Below, in pieces: positions 38,360-51,600 of a DNA stretch of 64,000 nt; positions within the stretch are counted from its first letter, which is position 1; each line of letters starts with the position of its first letter. The notes under the pieces are model-generated. The model was not told the DNA's origin and did not search any database. It was given only the letters and a program-made list of their open reading frames with translations. Location: assembly GCF_964340395.1 (NCBI RefSeq), contig NC_135554.1, positions 15,014,092 to 15,078,091 of the forward strand, written 5' to 3'. A program made the translations under genes and the position numbers. Origin of the DNA: Glandiceps talaboti. Its lineage: Eukaryota; Hemichordata; Enteropneusta; Spengelidae.

Positions 38360-40122
38360 TAAAACAGCAAATTTTGTAAACCAATATAAAATTGTGTGCA
38401 CATGTGATATCATGTATTAAATGAACAATTGTACACTCATCCATTAGCATACAGCAATGCAATAATGCCTTTTCTGGTGTTGCTATGGAATTCAAATACC
38501 AACATTGTTGCAAATAATCAATAGTACATAATTCCAGTCTAGGATAATTCTAGATATAAATATATAAATTACAAATGGCACTGAAGCACTGGAATCTCTT
38601 TGTCGCTAACAAATTTGGCAATATTGGAAAAGTGGGCTATAGTAAATTGTTCACTGTAGCCAATATAAAAAATACATGACTTGGTGAGCCAGCAAGTCAG
38701 GTATAATAAACATTGTCTATCGTGAAACCCCACTTGCTAGGTTAATGCCTTCATCCCGAAATGAATAGACAATGTACTGTATTAGAAATTTCAGTTCAAT
38801 TTTTGGGAACATGATTCAAATACAGTGTGCTAGAACATCATATCCATATACACTGAGTTTAGATAGATTTCAGTTTACTTGATGAGATGTTCATATATTT
38901 CAGTCTTTCATGAAATATTAATTATGGTTTCTACAATATCTACAGGCTGTTCTGTTCTGTAATGTACTCACTGCATACAAACTCACATAGAAACAATACA
39001 TTGCGTTATCTAAATTATCAGTCATGATTTTCACAAAGTCATCTGTACTTATTTCAGTTCAATAAAACAAATCTATAACTTGTACACTATGAGATTACTT
39101 CACCTGAAACAAAATATAGCTTACCAAATTAAAAAAATAGCATTTTATATGACACATGGTATCATTTACAATTCAAATCAGAAAAAATTGTCTTGTCAAC
39201 TTTACCTATTTGGCACAAAATTCATTATCAAATCCAACCATATAGAGCAGCATATCTGACTATTTTGAAACTGGCAATAGAATTCTACTTTCAAAGCTGA
39301 TCTACGTGTAGACCTGTCTATGATCTATGTAACTAAAGTTAGTTTGTATAAAATTTGGACTTGATTTTTAATTTTTGATTTACCAATATACACATTATGT
39401 AAGGAAAAAAAATATCTTCTGAGATTGTATTGCTTTCAACTGCTGTGGCAAAACATAATGCATGTAAAATAATGCTACAAGTAATATACATCTTCATAGA
39501 GTAAATCATCTCTCATTAGGCCCCTAACAAGCTATGGTAAAAGAATGATTTATCTTCTGTAATTTTCATATACTGGTAATTGGTTTACCTCAATAATAGA
39601 AGGATATACTGTAATACTGTACTGACCCACATTAGCGCCCTCACTTGGGCAAGCATCTAGTGCTTTTGTTTTAACATAGTTTGTTTAAATAATTGTACTA
39701 GAGAGTGTAACTGTCAATATACACAGACATACACATTACTTCATTAAGCTCCTGTAAATGTCATGTTAATATAATGAACACATCTAGTTTTAAAATAGAA
39801 CAATTTTACTTTTCACTTGATATTTTGCATGACTATTAAAACTAATAAACTTTCAAATCAACAAATAAAATGGTAGTGGTCCACTTTGATCCTTGATTGG
39901 TTGATCACACTTGAACACAATGTAAGTGTTTTGATTGGCTGCAATCAACCAATCAGAAATGGCCACTGCCCATGGTAGCACCATTACTGAAATACAGTGT
40001 AGGGGTCTAGCCCTGATCATGAATAATAGACGAGATATACAAACGAACAACTAAAATATTGATGGTAACTACACTTGGGGATGATAACAAGGGGTAGAGA
40101 AGTCTTGAAGATGTTTCTCTTT

Positions 40123-42111
40123 CTAGATACATTCTAATACTGATTTCACTTCCAGAAAGTTTTGTAAATGTGTAAACAAAAACGATCTTGCTATGTAGAG
40201 TTGTCTTTGCTGAGTATCATATCTCCAGAGATTGATCACATGACCTATAACATGTAAAAAGGAAACACACAATAAGTAATATGGTTAACATGTAATAAGT
40301 CTGTTATATGATAACCATGTGATAAGTCTGTCATAATTATGGTAAACATATGTCATATGGTAAACATGTAATAAGTCATTTTGTAGACATGTAATAAGTC
40401 ATATGGTAACCATGTGATAAGTCATATGGTAGTCATGTAATAAGTCATATGGTAAACATGTGATAAGTCTGTTATATGGTAAACATGTAATAAGTCATAT
40501 AGTAGACATGTAATATTAAGTCATATGGTAGACATGTGATAATTCATATGGTAGTCATGTAATAAGTCATATGGTAACCATGTGATAAGTCTGTTATATG
40601 GTAAACATATGATGTCATATGGTAGACATGTAATAAGCCATGGTAGACATGTGATAATTCGTATGGTAGTCATGTAATAAGTCATATGGTAACCATGTGA
40701 TAAGTCTGTTATATGTTAAACATGTGATCATTCATACAATAGACATGTAATAAGTCTCAGTTTCATATGGTAAACATGTGATAAGTTATATGGTAGACAT
40801 ACTGGTAATAAGTGAAATCATAAACATCTTAAGTCATACGGTAGACATGTAATATGTCTCAGTGTCGTGTAGTAAACATGTGATAAGTTATATCATCGGT
40901 AGACATGTAATAAGTAATATGGTAGACATGTGATAATTCAAGCTATAAGTCATGTCAAACATGTAATACAAAACATGTAACACATTACACATGAAACATG
41001 CGATAAACCATATCACAAGCCATACTGAAATGGTTAAGAAGGCATACATGTATACAAAGATATCTCAATAACCACATGTTCTTGAATGGGTGACATAAAC
41101 TGTAAACTGGTTGATAATAAAGTATGTATAAATCTGTACAGAAGCACAAATGAAAATACAGTGTGCTAGAACATCATATCCATATACACTGAGTTTATGT
41201 ATGGGCTCAACAAAACTCAACTTAAAGATTTTCCACAAGTTCTGATAAGCTTTCACCCTGTTAATATCAAGTCAGTAATGTAACAACAGCATATGTATAA
41301 ATCTGTACCTAAACTATAAAGCATACAGTAGCTGATAGCAAGTCATAACAAGTTTAAAAATCATTTTACTCCACAATTCACACTTTATGTTTGACATATA
41401 TAAAATTGACATATTTAGGTATAAATGAGGTTTCAATATTTGAATTTGAGGTCAAAATTACTGAATAAATCCTATAAATGCATGTTTCCACATGTTTCTG
41501 CTCATTTGGTGCAATTTGAACGTGTCACTATAAATATTACCTCCTTAATATTTGTCAGTTGTTGTAAACAGTGTAATATTTATGTCAATAATGTATACAT
41601 TAACTGTGTCCTTCAAAAAGATCAAATTACTAGGTCATTCATTTGACCTTTGACCTTATAGATCTGTTTAGATTCCAATCAGTTATTGTAAACATGAAAT
41701 AGAGATAATAGACTCCTGTACATTGGAAGTAACCCCAATACTGTTACCAGTTTATTATATATGGACTCAGAAGTTGAACAGGTGAACGCTTTACAAGATA
41801 TATTCATTCACTATTTTTACCTACAGTGTAATTATAGGAGCAAACTAGTTATTAGTAAGCAACTACAAGATGAAATATCTGGTTTTGAAATTTTAACATT
41901 TTACTCAGACATTTGTGTATAAACATTTAATTATTATTCTAATATGATGATTATCTATCATTCTGAAATTTTAATTTCAAAACAATACTTTGCAAACTTT
42001 GTGTATGGATCAATTTGTCAACGGAAACTGTGCATTATCTGTCCTTTAACAAAACACAAGAACTTTGTCCACAAGTATCTCCACCTTCAGTGGATATAGT
42101 TTTAAAACGTC

Positions 42112-42145
<34 letters not shown>

Positions 42146-43936
42146 TCATCATCAACAACAAATTTACTGTTAAAAACAGTAACAACAAAACAAATTCTGT
42201 TAAATGAATGAAGAAATTGTAAACAACTTTTTAAAAAATCTACCTTAAGGAAAGATGTTCTGTCATTATAAGACAATCCACATTCAAAAGTTTGTGCCCT
42301 AAGAAAAATGTTTGTGTGGTGAAATCACACTTTTACACCTCCACATATTCAGCGGTTGTTAGGTCAGTGTCTCTTCGTCACATCTGTGATGTAGTGTTGC
42401 ATCAAAACTTTCCTCCCTCCTTAGTTTTCCCATCCCAAGGTGACACATTTTCAAATTTTTTTGACTTCAACACCATATACTGTCAAAGTACTTATATATA
42501 CATACCAGGTTCTGATTTAACATACGTGCCAGTACTATTTCCTATAAAATAGGTTCCATTACTAAAACTAATCTGTTCCACAGTATCCATATTTATCAAG
42601 ATATCTTCAGTCAAAGGTAGAAACAATGTTTCACTTCCATGAATATCTTCTGACTGGAAAACAAGTGGTCCCCCTCGCAATGGAATGAATTTCTTTCCTG
42701 TAAAATACGATTAAAAATGTCTGAATTGATGTTGTGGAAATGCATTCAACTATTGTCCTATCTGTGATAAAAAGTGTTTGATTGACAGATACATGTATGT
42801 CAACACTTATTAACATTTATGAGTTGGTAAATGAAAAATTAGTATAATTCTAAAAAATATCCTCATTTTAGAATTAGAATTATTCATGAATAAAATTTAC
42901 ACAGAGCAAGTAACTTGAGTGATTTCTGTAAAAATAAAAAATAAAAAATAGAAAGTTAACAACTATGTAAAATAATATAACAGGGAGCCATAATATAAAA
43001 TATCAATTTTAAATATAATGTATATGTTAGTTCAACATTTATGTAAGAGAGGAAGATAATATTTTTCCTAATAACAGTTTACACTTCTTCATTATTTCAT
43101 TGTGTAATAATCCTTGCAACAATGAAAAGCAAGTTTATCAGTCACAATATATCCAATTACAGAAATAAATGTACATGGGTCTCTCAGTCTTTGTTTATAT
43201 GATGGAAAAGAATTCTTTTTACAAGAATTTGTTTTTTACATAAATAATGGAGCGCATAGAACATGCTGACAACATCATTTCATGTTATATATAATTGTTA
43301 TACATATATAAGACTGAAGGTCAAGTGCTGTGTACATATGAATGTGTACTGTTTGAAAATTGATATCAGAACTGCACATATTTCCTTTTTCACTTGTCAT
43401 AGTTATTACTTCCCATACTAATAATTTATCCAAAATGTACATACTGCAGGTTTTATATATATTATGTCTTTAGTATTGGCTTGTATATGTCAAATGTCCA
43501 ATACATGTATATGAACTAACCAAGTGAAAACTCAGTAATCTGTGATCTTTTCAAAATTTTACTTTGTGTGACTTTAGAATATAAGCAGTCAAACAGCTAT
43601 AAATTGCTGATACAAAACAAATAAACACAAATGTATGTGTACAAAAAAAATGAATTAAGCTTTTGGAGGAACAATATTAACTGCAAAAAATAAAGATAGT
43701 AATGAAGAGAGTATTAGTATTATATTAGTAAGGAATCTCATCTAACTGATCTAACAACATCATCATTTTTTTGTACAATATTTACCTTTAAAATGTAACG
43801 CCATGTTGTTGTTGCTGCCCCAGTCTGTGTGCATGTCAGAATCCTCAGTACGCCGACGTTTGTGGACATTATTTGACACACCGTTACTTGACATACCATT
43901 CTGGTAAACTGCTGGACTATCTATTCTCATTTCCAT
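40123..43936 (-). CDS. Unidentified small nuclear-protein-like gene, three coding exons (last one tentative)
   Basis: Minus-strand exons 43936-43786 (ATG at 43936-43934, stop in frame upstream, acceptor at about 43980), 42697-42506 and, tentatively, 40244-40123 join in phase (1, then 1) to about 154 aa ending in TAG. The first exon carries a basic cluster HKRRR followed by acidic TEDSD, resembling a nuclear localisation signal. The second reads GKKFIPLRGGPLVFQSEDIH and later TEDILINMDTVEQISFSNGT, ending in VKSEP, a SUMO-site-like motif. The third (HVINLWRYDTQQ onward) has a good pyrimidine-rich acceptor and 39 open codons, which could occur by chance. I do not recognise the family. A 5' UTR exon probably lies near 45 kb, head to head with AP1M1. 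Confidence 0.6.
40290..40960. repeat. Degenerate tandem array, about 20-25 bp unit
   Basis: Loose repeats of CATGTAATAAGTCATATGGT with variants CATGTGATAAGTCTGTTATA and GTAGACATGTGATAATTC. About 28 units fill the intron just upstream, in minus-strand sense, of the tentative last exon of the unidentified gene. Confidence 0.85.
42106..42161. repeat. (CAA)n microsatellite
   Basis: About 18 CAA or CAT triplets. The long Val/Asp run this yields on the minus strand is a repeat artefact. Confidence 0.9.
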
Positions 43937-44490
43937 CTTGTTTGCTTCTTGAATATCCACCGATTAAATCTTACTACATCTACAAGTAAGGAAAACACTG
44001 AATTCAACAACAAACAGGACAAGTGTGACAATCTCAGATTTGCATATATTCAATAATGACTGAAATTTGATAGGCTGTTTAACATAATGTTGATAGATTA
44101 ATCATTCCCCTCAGGTCCAATTATTGCTGGCCTATGACATTTTGGTTGCCAATTATAACTACATGTGTGTTTGTGTGTACCTGTTTGTTTCATATTTGTT
44201 TCTCAAAAGCAACATGGTCTATCATCTTATAATTTACACATGGACTATCTCCATGTAACATAACAAGGATATGCATTATAACAAATTATATAACATGTTA
44301 TTCGGCTGGCATCAATTTACATTAGGCCAAAACAAAACATGAGTGACTATATATATGATCAATATTTTGTGATTTCGTGACAGAAATTGAAGGGGAAAAA
44401 ACACAAGGAGGTCAATGTAACTGTGTAAAACTCATTATTTTCCAAGTTAAAGTTAGGATTACTTTTGAAATCTTTCAGTATGCATTTTTA

Positions 44491-44835
44491 AAGTGGCCAT
44501 ATGGATGAGAATATTGGGTAATTATTTTGGATTTTTATTTGATAAAACAGCTTCACTATGTTTTTCTACTTGAAAATACAGCGAAAGGACATATACCAAG
44601 TTTATGTTCGCAACTCAATAAAATTCAAAACATTAAACAATCAGTGTATTGTACGTACAATAACAAACTTTTTACACTTTTTCCATCTTTTTTTTGCAAT
44701 GTATTGAGTTATGAACATGGACTTGGTATATGTTCTTTCGCTTTATTTTTTTCCAAGTAGAAAAACATAGTGAAGCTGTTTTATCAAATAAAAATCCAAA
44801 ATAAATACCAAAGTCTCATCCATATATGGCCACTT
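44491..44835. mobile_element. Palindromic MITE family X, copy 3
   Basis: AAGTGGCCATATGGATGAGA at the left faces CTCATCCATATATGGCCACTT at the right, and CTTCACTATGTTTTTCTACT faces AGTAGAAAAACATAGTGAAG. The inner arms match each other better than they match the other family members, as expected if hairpin copies are corrected internally. Confidence 0.88.
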
Positions 44836-44999
44836 AAAAATATAGCACTGTCTGACTATGTATTAACTGTATTTAATAGTAGACTTTAATATGCTATACA
44901 ACTATTTTCATAAAGATGGCTGCTGTGGAGATGTACAGTATAACACAGACATTGTCTGTGATAATAGTATGTTCGTATTTACACCATTCGAATGCCATT

Positions 45000-45679
45000 G
45001 AAAGGAGAGCTGACGCCGTGACAGTCATCACCTATCGCTATACAATCAAGGCTAATTTTTAGACACAAAGCCCCCAGCTATTCAAAGCTTGTCAGTTAAA
45101 GATATCTTTCCTAAATAAACTCCGTCTCTTAAAAGTTTTCGTGGGAAAATAGAGTCAGTCAAGTTACTTCCATAAATACACTACACGTGAGCACGATTCG
45201 GTGTATTTTGGACCGTGAGCATGCCATAAACTGTATGCATTTGTATGGCTTCAGCCTTCACTTCGATGAGAGAGTTCATCACGCCACATCATCAAATTCA
45301 AACAGTTCTTTCGCGCCTACACTCCCGGGCCTACTCACGATCACATGTCACAAATGTCTTGCATACTTACAGCGTATCTTGCAGTTGATAAGTCAACCGT
45401 TTACACCGATTGGAGTCGGAAAATGACAGATACTGGTTATCCACACGTCAATTTAGTCGTACTGCGTTGTTGTTGTTTGTTGAAATTCCCACCTGTTTGG
45501 GACCAAAGGTTAAAGGCCACACAATGTCACACATGCGCATTTTTGCTTACAGTTATCCGCCATCTTGGATTTGCGGAAGCGTAAATCACGCTTATATTTC
45601 GCCGTTGTATCGTAAAATTGGTGGTATTAAACGGAGTACAGTTACACATTGAAAGGTTGTTGAGCACAAAAAATACAAA
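45000..45679. promoter_or_regulatory. Shared upstream region of AP1M1 and the minus-strand gene
   Basis: This stretch is visibly richer in CpG than its surroundings. About 110 bp before the AP1M1 ATG it holds CCGCCATCTTGG (45557-45568, YY1-like) and GCGGAAGC (45574-45580, ETS-like core), typical of TATA-less housekeeping promoters. The minus-strand gene starts translation 1.7 kb away with an upstream acceptor, so a bidirectional promoter is plausible. Transcription starts are inferred, not seen. Confidence 0.55.
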
Positions 45680-48600
45680 ATGTCCATATCGGCAGTCTTT
45701 TTCCTCGATACAAAGGGGAAGGTGAGTTCACGTCATTTTATTCTGTAGCCAAATTACATCAATATGATCATTGAATGGATACATTGGGTCGCACACGGCA
45801 CAGTACGGCCTACAGGTGCGGTGTCGCAAATCTGGATTGAATCTACCGGGTGGAATATGGGCTTAGCCTTGATAAATTCAAGATTACAAATATTAACCAA
45901 TATTTTCCGAAAATCACATTGTGATTTTATCGTTTACGTTGATTGAAATGGATGTTAAAGTGACAGAAATGACACTGATCCTCCCAGTTCAATATTTGGG
46001 CCACGTAGCTACAACCACATACACATACACAAACGCCTAGACATAAAGAACCAGTGTACATTAATATATGACAAAAATAAAATTAGAAGAAAAAAAATTG
46101 AAACAGACTATATGTGAGAAAGGTCCACGACTGTCCCTCCATTTTGAAGTGAAAATTATAAAAAGAAATGATAAAAATAATTATAAATGTGTTGCTCATA
46201 TTGGTAAGTCATTGGTCGGTTGGATGTGTTTTGTTTACCTATATGGGAAGTGACAAAAGTGTCTCACTTAGAAACTACAAGTAACTCACATCAGTACAAA
46301 TGTAGTTACTTTATCACTCAAGCAGAAAAGAAAACATGAAAAGGAGCCAACAAGTAGCCTTTTTGTTGACTTTAAAAAATATTGTAAGATTTTCTTCACA
46401 TTGGTGATCACATTTTTTTCCAAATTATTTTGATATTGATATGTAGATAAAACTTTCTGAGCGGACCTCATTCCTGTTATTCTGAGTACCTTTAGGATGT
46501 GTGTTTAGCCATATAGGATATTATTGTATTAATGTGCATGTACTGACTATTTGTTTGTAGGTGTTGATATCCCGCAATTACCGTGGCGATGTTGACATGT
46601 CATCCATTGATAAGTTTATGACTGTCTTGATGGACATGGAAGAGGAAGGTCAAAGTTCACCCATCATTGTACATGGCCCAGTGACATTTATGTACATCAA
46701 ATATAATAACTTATACTGTATCCTTTAACATGGTTTCTTGAATAGTTTAGTTATGCAGTAGAAACTATAAAATCTGGATCACAAGATCAAGAAAAGTGTT
46801 ACAAGTTGTTCACATATTGTAGGAGTAAAGGGAAGGCAATAAAAAAGAAAGGGAGTTTTGCATATAGATGGCTCCACTGATATGTGTAATGGATTACTAT
46901 ATTGAAATAAAGGTTGTTAAAAAAGAATTAGGTGTAGTATAGATAACAGCCTCCCTGTCTAGGTGGCACAAAAATCCTACCAGAGCCTGAGGTAGGATTC
47001 AGAACAGTTTTGAAGGCAATGGAGATTAAAATATGTCGTGAACCTGTCCTGAAACTATCCTGACTTAAGACACCTTCAAAAGATTTCTTGAAACCCTCCT
47101 GACTTCCTCCTATGTGCTGCATGGACGTACTCCATCCTGAAACCCTCCTGACTTCCTCCTATGTGCTGCATGGACGTACTCCATCCTGAAACCCTCCTGA
47201 CTTCCTCCTATGTGCTGCATGGACGTACTCCATCCTGAAACCCTCCTGACTTCCTCCTATGTGCTGCATGGACGTACTCCATCCTGAAAGCCTCCTGACC
47301 TTCTGTATAGCACTGAAAGTTTGTAGATTTACAGTTTTCTTTCTATTCTGTTATTTGATTTGAAAATTGTGTTTCCTTAAGTCCAAAAGTTTGTCAAAGT
47401 TTAATTACATCACAATGTTTATATTCAAGAGCTGGTCAGGAATGACCACATGACATCTATAATGCTGTAACCTTCCTACATACATTGATGTAAATCTCTT
47501 TTGGTAATGAGTAAATCTGTCAGTTTGTGTCATTTTTGCCTGTGTGGGGGGATGTTCTTTTATAGTTCCATGTTCTCCTTAACTGACTCCTTCCAGTGGT
47601 GGCGACAACAAAGAAAAATGCCAATGTTGCTATGGTGTTCTCTATTCTTCATAAAATTGTTGAGGTAAGTGGAACAAAATAGAGGCCTAGATTCTGTACA
47701 AAATATCACAGGCTGTCAAAAATGAATAGAATACGCCTTTGTAAGCAAAGTAAATGATGTCATATCTAAAATGTCATCCTACATAGCTGTCAGTAATATA
47801 GACCATTTTCACCTGTATTTCTCATTATTTGACAAAGTATGGGATAAATACAATATATTGTTTCAAGTGAGATTCTTTTTTCATCAAGCAACCAGAGATG
47901 TATTTGCTAAAATTGTCACTTTTAAAAAAGACATTATACCTGTTTAATTAGTGATGTACAATATTGAGAAGTAAGCTATTACAAAATAGTTTGAAAAAAT
48001 GGTCGAGTTCCAGCTTTATAAGGAAAGGGGGTACCTTGTGAATGGTAAGCCTTACGAGAGATAAAATACATTTGTTATATTCACTTTAAAATATAAGTAC
48101 AGAGTTGGTATTGATCAGAACTTAGGTGGAAGTGACTTACAGGCCTCAGTTGCCAAGCATGTTGTCAGCAGACAAGTGTTTCTGTTATTGTAATCGTATC
48201 ACAATACAAGCAGTGATCCCAGCCACGGTACTGATACGTATAAGTGAATAGAACATTATGCATTGTTATCTCATTCAACATCCATTGTTTATTATCAAAT
48301 CACAAAGTATTATTTCCCTTTGATTTATTCTACTCATACATTTGAATGAATCAATCTATCCAATCTCATCTTATTTGTTTCAGGTGTTTTGTGAATATTT
48401 TAAAGAGTTAGAAGAGGAAAGTATTCGAGATAACTTTGTGCTTATTTATGAATTGTTAGATGAACTTATTGACTTTGGATACCCACAGACAACCGACAGT
48501 AAAATACTCCAAGAGTAAGTATGTGCACAGTATATCTTGAATGACGCTTCTTGCTTGGTGTCAAAACTGAATTTTCAAAGATGATCCCAAATCAGTTCCA

Positions 48601-51600
48601 TCAAAGTGAAAGTCAATCATGGCATAGGCTATACAGTATATGTGAGGGTTTAGTACAAATCATATAAATAAGTGTGATACATACTGTGGAAGGCAACGTT
48701 TTAAGCTTGTATATCTTTGACATACCAGACTCACTACTGTTTTAAGGTTTTTACCAATATATTGTTGCAAATCAAATGTTGAAACAAAATGTTTTATTGG
48801 TAAAACTTGTAAAAAGATAGTAGTTAGGTTTCAGAAAGTGGCATAATTATGAATGTCGGTAATTATAGTATAAAAGTTATTGCAACTTCTTGTGATTCAC
48901 TATATTTGTGTCGAGACCAAACAAATGTAAATTGATTTGTAACCTTACAAGGAGCGTCAATAAATGTAAGGTGAAGGTAATGCATGTGTTAAGATACAGC
49001 ATAGTGTTTGTGTTCTCTCAGTCAGTGTTCACTTGGTTTACCCTTCTAAGATTTATTTCCAATTTCACATTGCACTCAACTTGTTGTCTGTGGCCAAGTC
49101 GCTACACCTTTTGCCTCTTACCACTGCAGTCAGGGTTCAAGCCATTACCTAGGTTTGATTAAATTTGTCTCTCTGTAAGTAAGAAGCTTTAGTGATGTTC
49201 AGTTTCACTTTAACAAACAACACAGGTTCTTCTTAATCACTCTGGTTTATTTTGCATTAACACTTATCCCATGAGGATCGGCCCTCATTGGACTTCTTGG
49301 GGAAACAAGTTTATTATAAAAACTTGTATAACTATCCAGTATAAATAAAAGATATTATTATAATTTCACTAAGTGTATCTAATTTATTGATTCACAATGT
49401 TAATGTATGTATTTTTATAAAATCCATTTTTCATTTCTCATGAACTATACAGGTATATCACACAAGAGGGTCACAAACTAGAAGTAGCACCAAGACCACC
49501 AATGGCAGTCACCAATGCTGTGTCTTGGAGATCAGAGGGTATTAAATACAGAAAGAATGAAGTTTTTCTGGATGTTGTAGAGTCAGTTAATTTACTGGTA
49601 AGTCATCAATGTGTTTCACTAAAGTAAGGTACATACAAGTTTGTCAAAATCAAGCCTTTCAAATTCATATCAAATATCTGTAGCAACAGTGACCACAGCT
49701 ATGGCAACAGAGTAACTTAGGTGTTGAGAACCAAATACAAGTTTGTCAAGATCTAAGCATTTCAAATTCATATCAAATATCTGTAGCAGCAGTGACCACA
49801 GCTATGGCAACAGAGTAACTTAGGTGTTGAGAACCAAATACAAGTTTGTCAAGATCTAAGCATGTCAAATTCATATCAAATATCTGTAGCAACAGTGAGC
49901 ACAGCTATAGCAACAGAGTAACTTAGGTGTTGAGATCCAAATACAAGTTTGTCAAGATCTAAGCATTCAAATTCATATCAAATATCTGTAGCAACAGTGA
50001 CCACAGCTATGGCAACAAAGTAACTTAGGTGTTGAGAACCAAATACAAGTTTGTCAAGATCTAAGCATTTCAAATTCATGTCAAATATCTGTAGCAACAG
50101 TGACCACAGCTATGGCAACAAAGTAACTTAGGTGTTGAGAACCAAATGTATGTATAGGTTCATGAATAGTCAAGGATATGAGGTGTCTGGATATATTTAC
50201 AAAGCCTTGACAATGAGAACAATGCCCAAAGTAACCATCACCTCAAAATATTTTGAAGGAAGTACCTTGAGTCAAGAGACATGCCACAAATATCAACAGT
50301 GTTACTCTTTCAAGATTACACCAAAGTCTTAGTAATTGATAATCAGGTGCATAACATCTGTGCTAGTATTTTTTCCTGAAAGTACAGATTTTTTTACAAT
50401 CAGTTGTGTGTACATTTCAATAAGTGTAATGTGATGTGTTTTAAATATGTATAGTTACACAGCATGTAGGTAAGACTTCGCATAGTTTGCACTAATTCAT
50501 TTGAACCGTAAAGTGATCAAATGTTGTATGTTACATATTTCATTGTGGTCCTCCAATATTGTGAGTATTGGGTTATTCATTTTCTAATGTGTAGGTGAGT
50601 GCTAATGCCAATGTCTTACGTAGTGAAATTGTCGGTGCAATTAAAATGAGGGTCTTCTTGAGTGGAATGCCAGAACTACGACTTGGACTAAATGACAAAA
50701 TACTTTTTGAAAATACAGGACGTAAGTATAGCACTGAACTTGTTACTAGTTACAACCAAGTACATTATTTCCTTAATAGTTACTACATTTGTTCACAGTT
50801 TTATTAATCAAATATTTGTTTGTAAAGACACAAGAAGTTTATCTGGTATATAGACCATTTGTTTTCATCTCTACATAAAAGAAGTATCATATTGGTTTTG
50901 ATTTTATGACCTCTTAATAAAACAAGATTGTAAAAGGGAAATTGACTGCAGTTTACAAGTTGATAAATATTTATGATAGTGTTTTTGATATTTTTGTTTT
51001 GCAAAAAAAAACGGAGTCCAAGTACAACAACTTCAGAAGTTTCATAATTTAGTCATAGTATTATTCCCAGGTCATACATGATAATTTTAAAGTGTCAAGT
51101 ACCAATGTTGGTTTGAACGCTGTGTAAAGGAAGCCGTCTATATCAGGAAGTCTACTATGAAACCTGATCTTGATTGGGACTGGGGTCATTTTCAACTTTC
51201 ACACATTCCATTCTTTTGTCACATGATTCCAGGGCTGAGTCATGTGACCAAATCAGAACATCAGACTGGTGAATAAGTCTACAGGTGTGAATGAAAGCTT
51301 TAGTTTTTGCTTTAATAGTGGTCTTTATGACTTTATATTTCAGGTACCAAGAGTAAATCAGTTGAATTAGAAGATGTAAAATTTCATCAGTGTGTCCGTT
51401 TATCCAGGTTTGAAAATGACAGGACCATATCTTTCATACCACCAGATGGTGAATTTGAACTCATGTCATACAGACTCAATACACATGTAAGTCTTAGTAG
51501 ATAATTTGCTTTCTTTCTAGTCATGACTTTGTTGAAGTTCAGCAAATCTAACAAACAGTCATTCGGAACATTTAGTATTTCTTGGTAAGAATGTGTCTGA

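Larger units (their letters stand above)
32602..40122. other. Intergenic stretch between FAM32A and the minus-strand gene
   Basis: No gene recognised over 7.5 kb. It holds palindromic MITE copies (32806, 33529, 38013), a dispersed repeat (33281), a perfect short hairpin (35636), a C-rich tract (36112) and a decayed tandem repeat with X-box-like motifs (36440-36725). FAM32A's poly-A signal is not clear; the region just after the stop has AATATAAAC-type variants. Confidence 0.55.

Noticed and set aside
42046-42276. Val/Asp-rich minus-strand frame as a further exon of the unidentified gene
   Set aside because: Its bulk is the (CAA)n microsatellite, and its phase and borders do not join the preceding exon as well as the 40244-40123 candidate.
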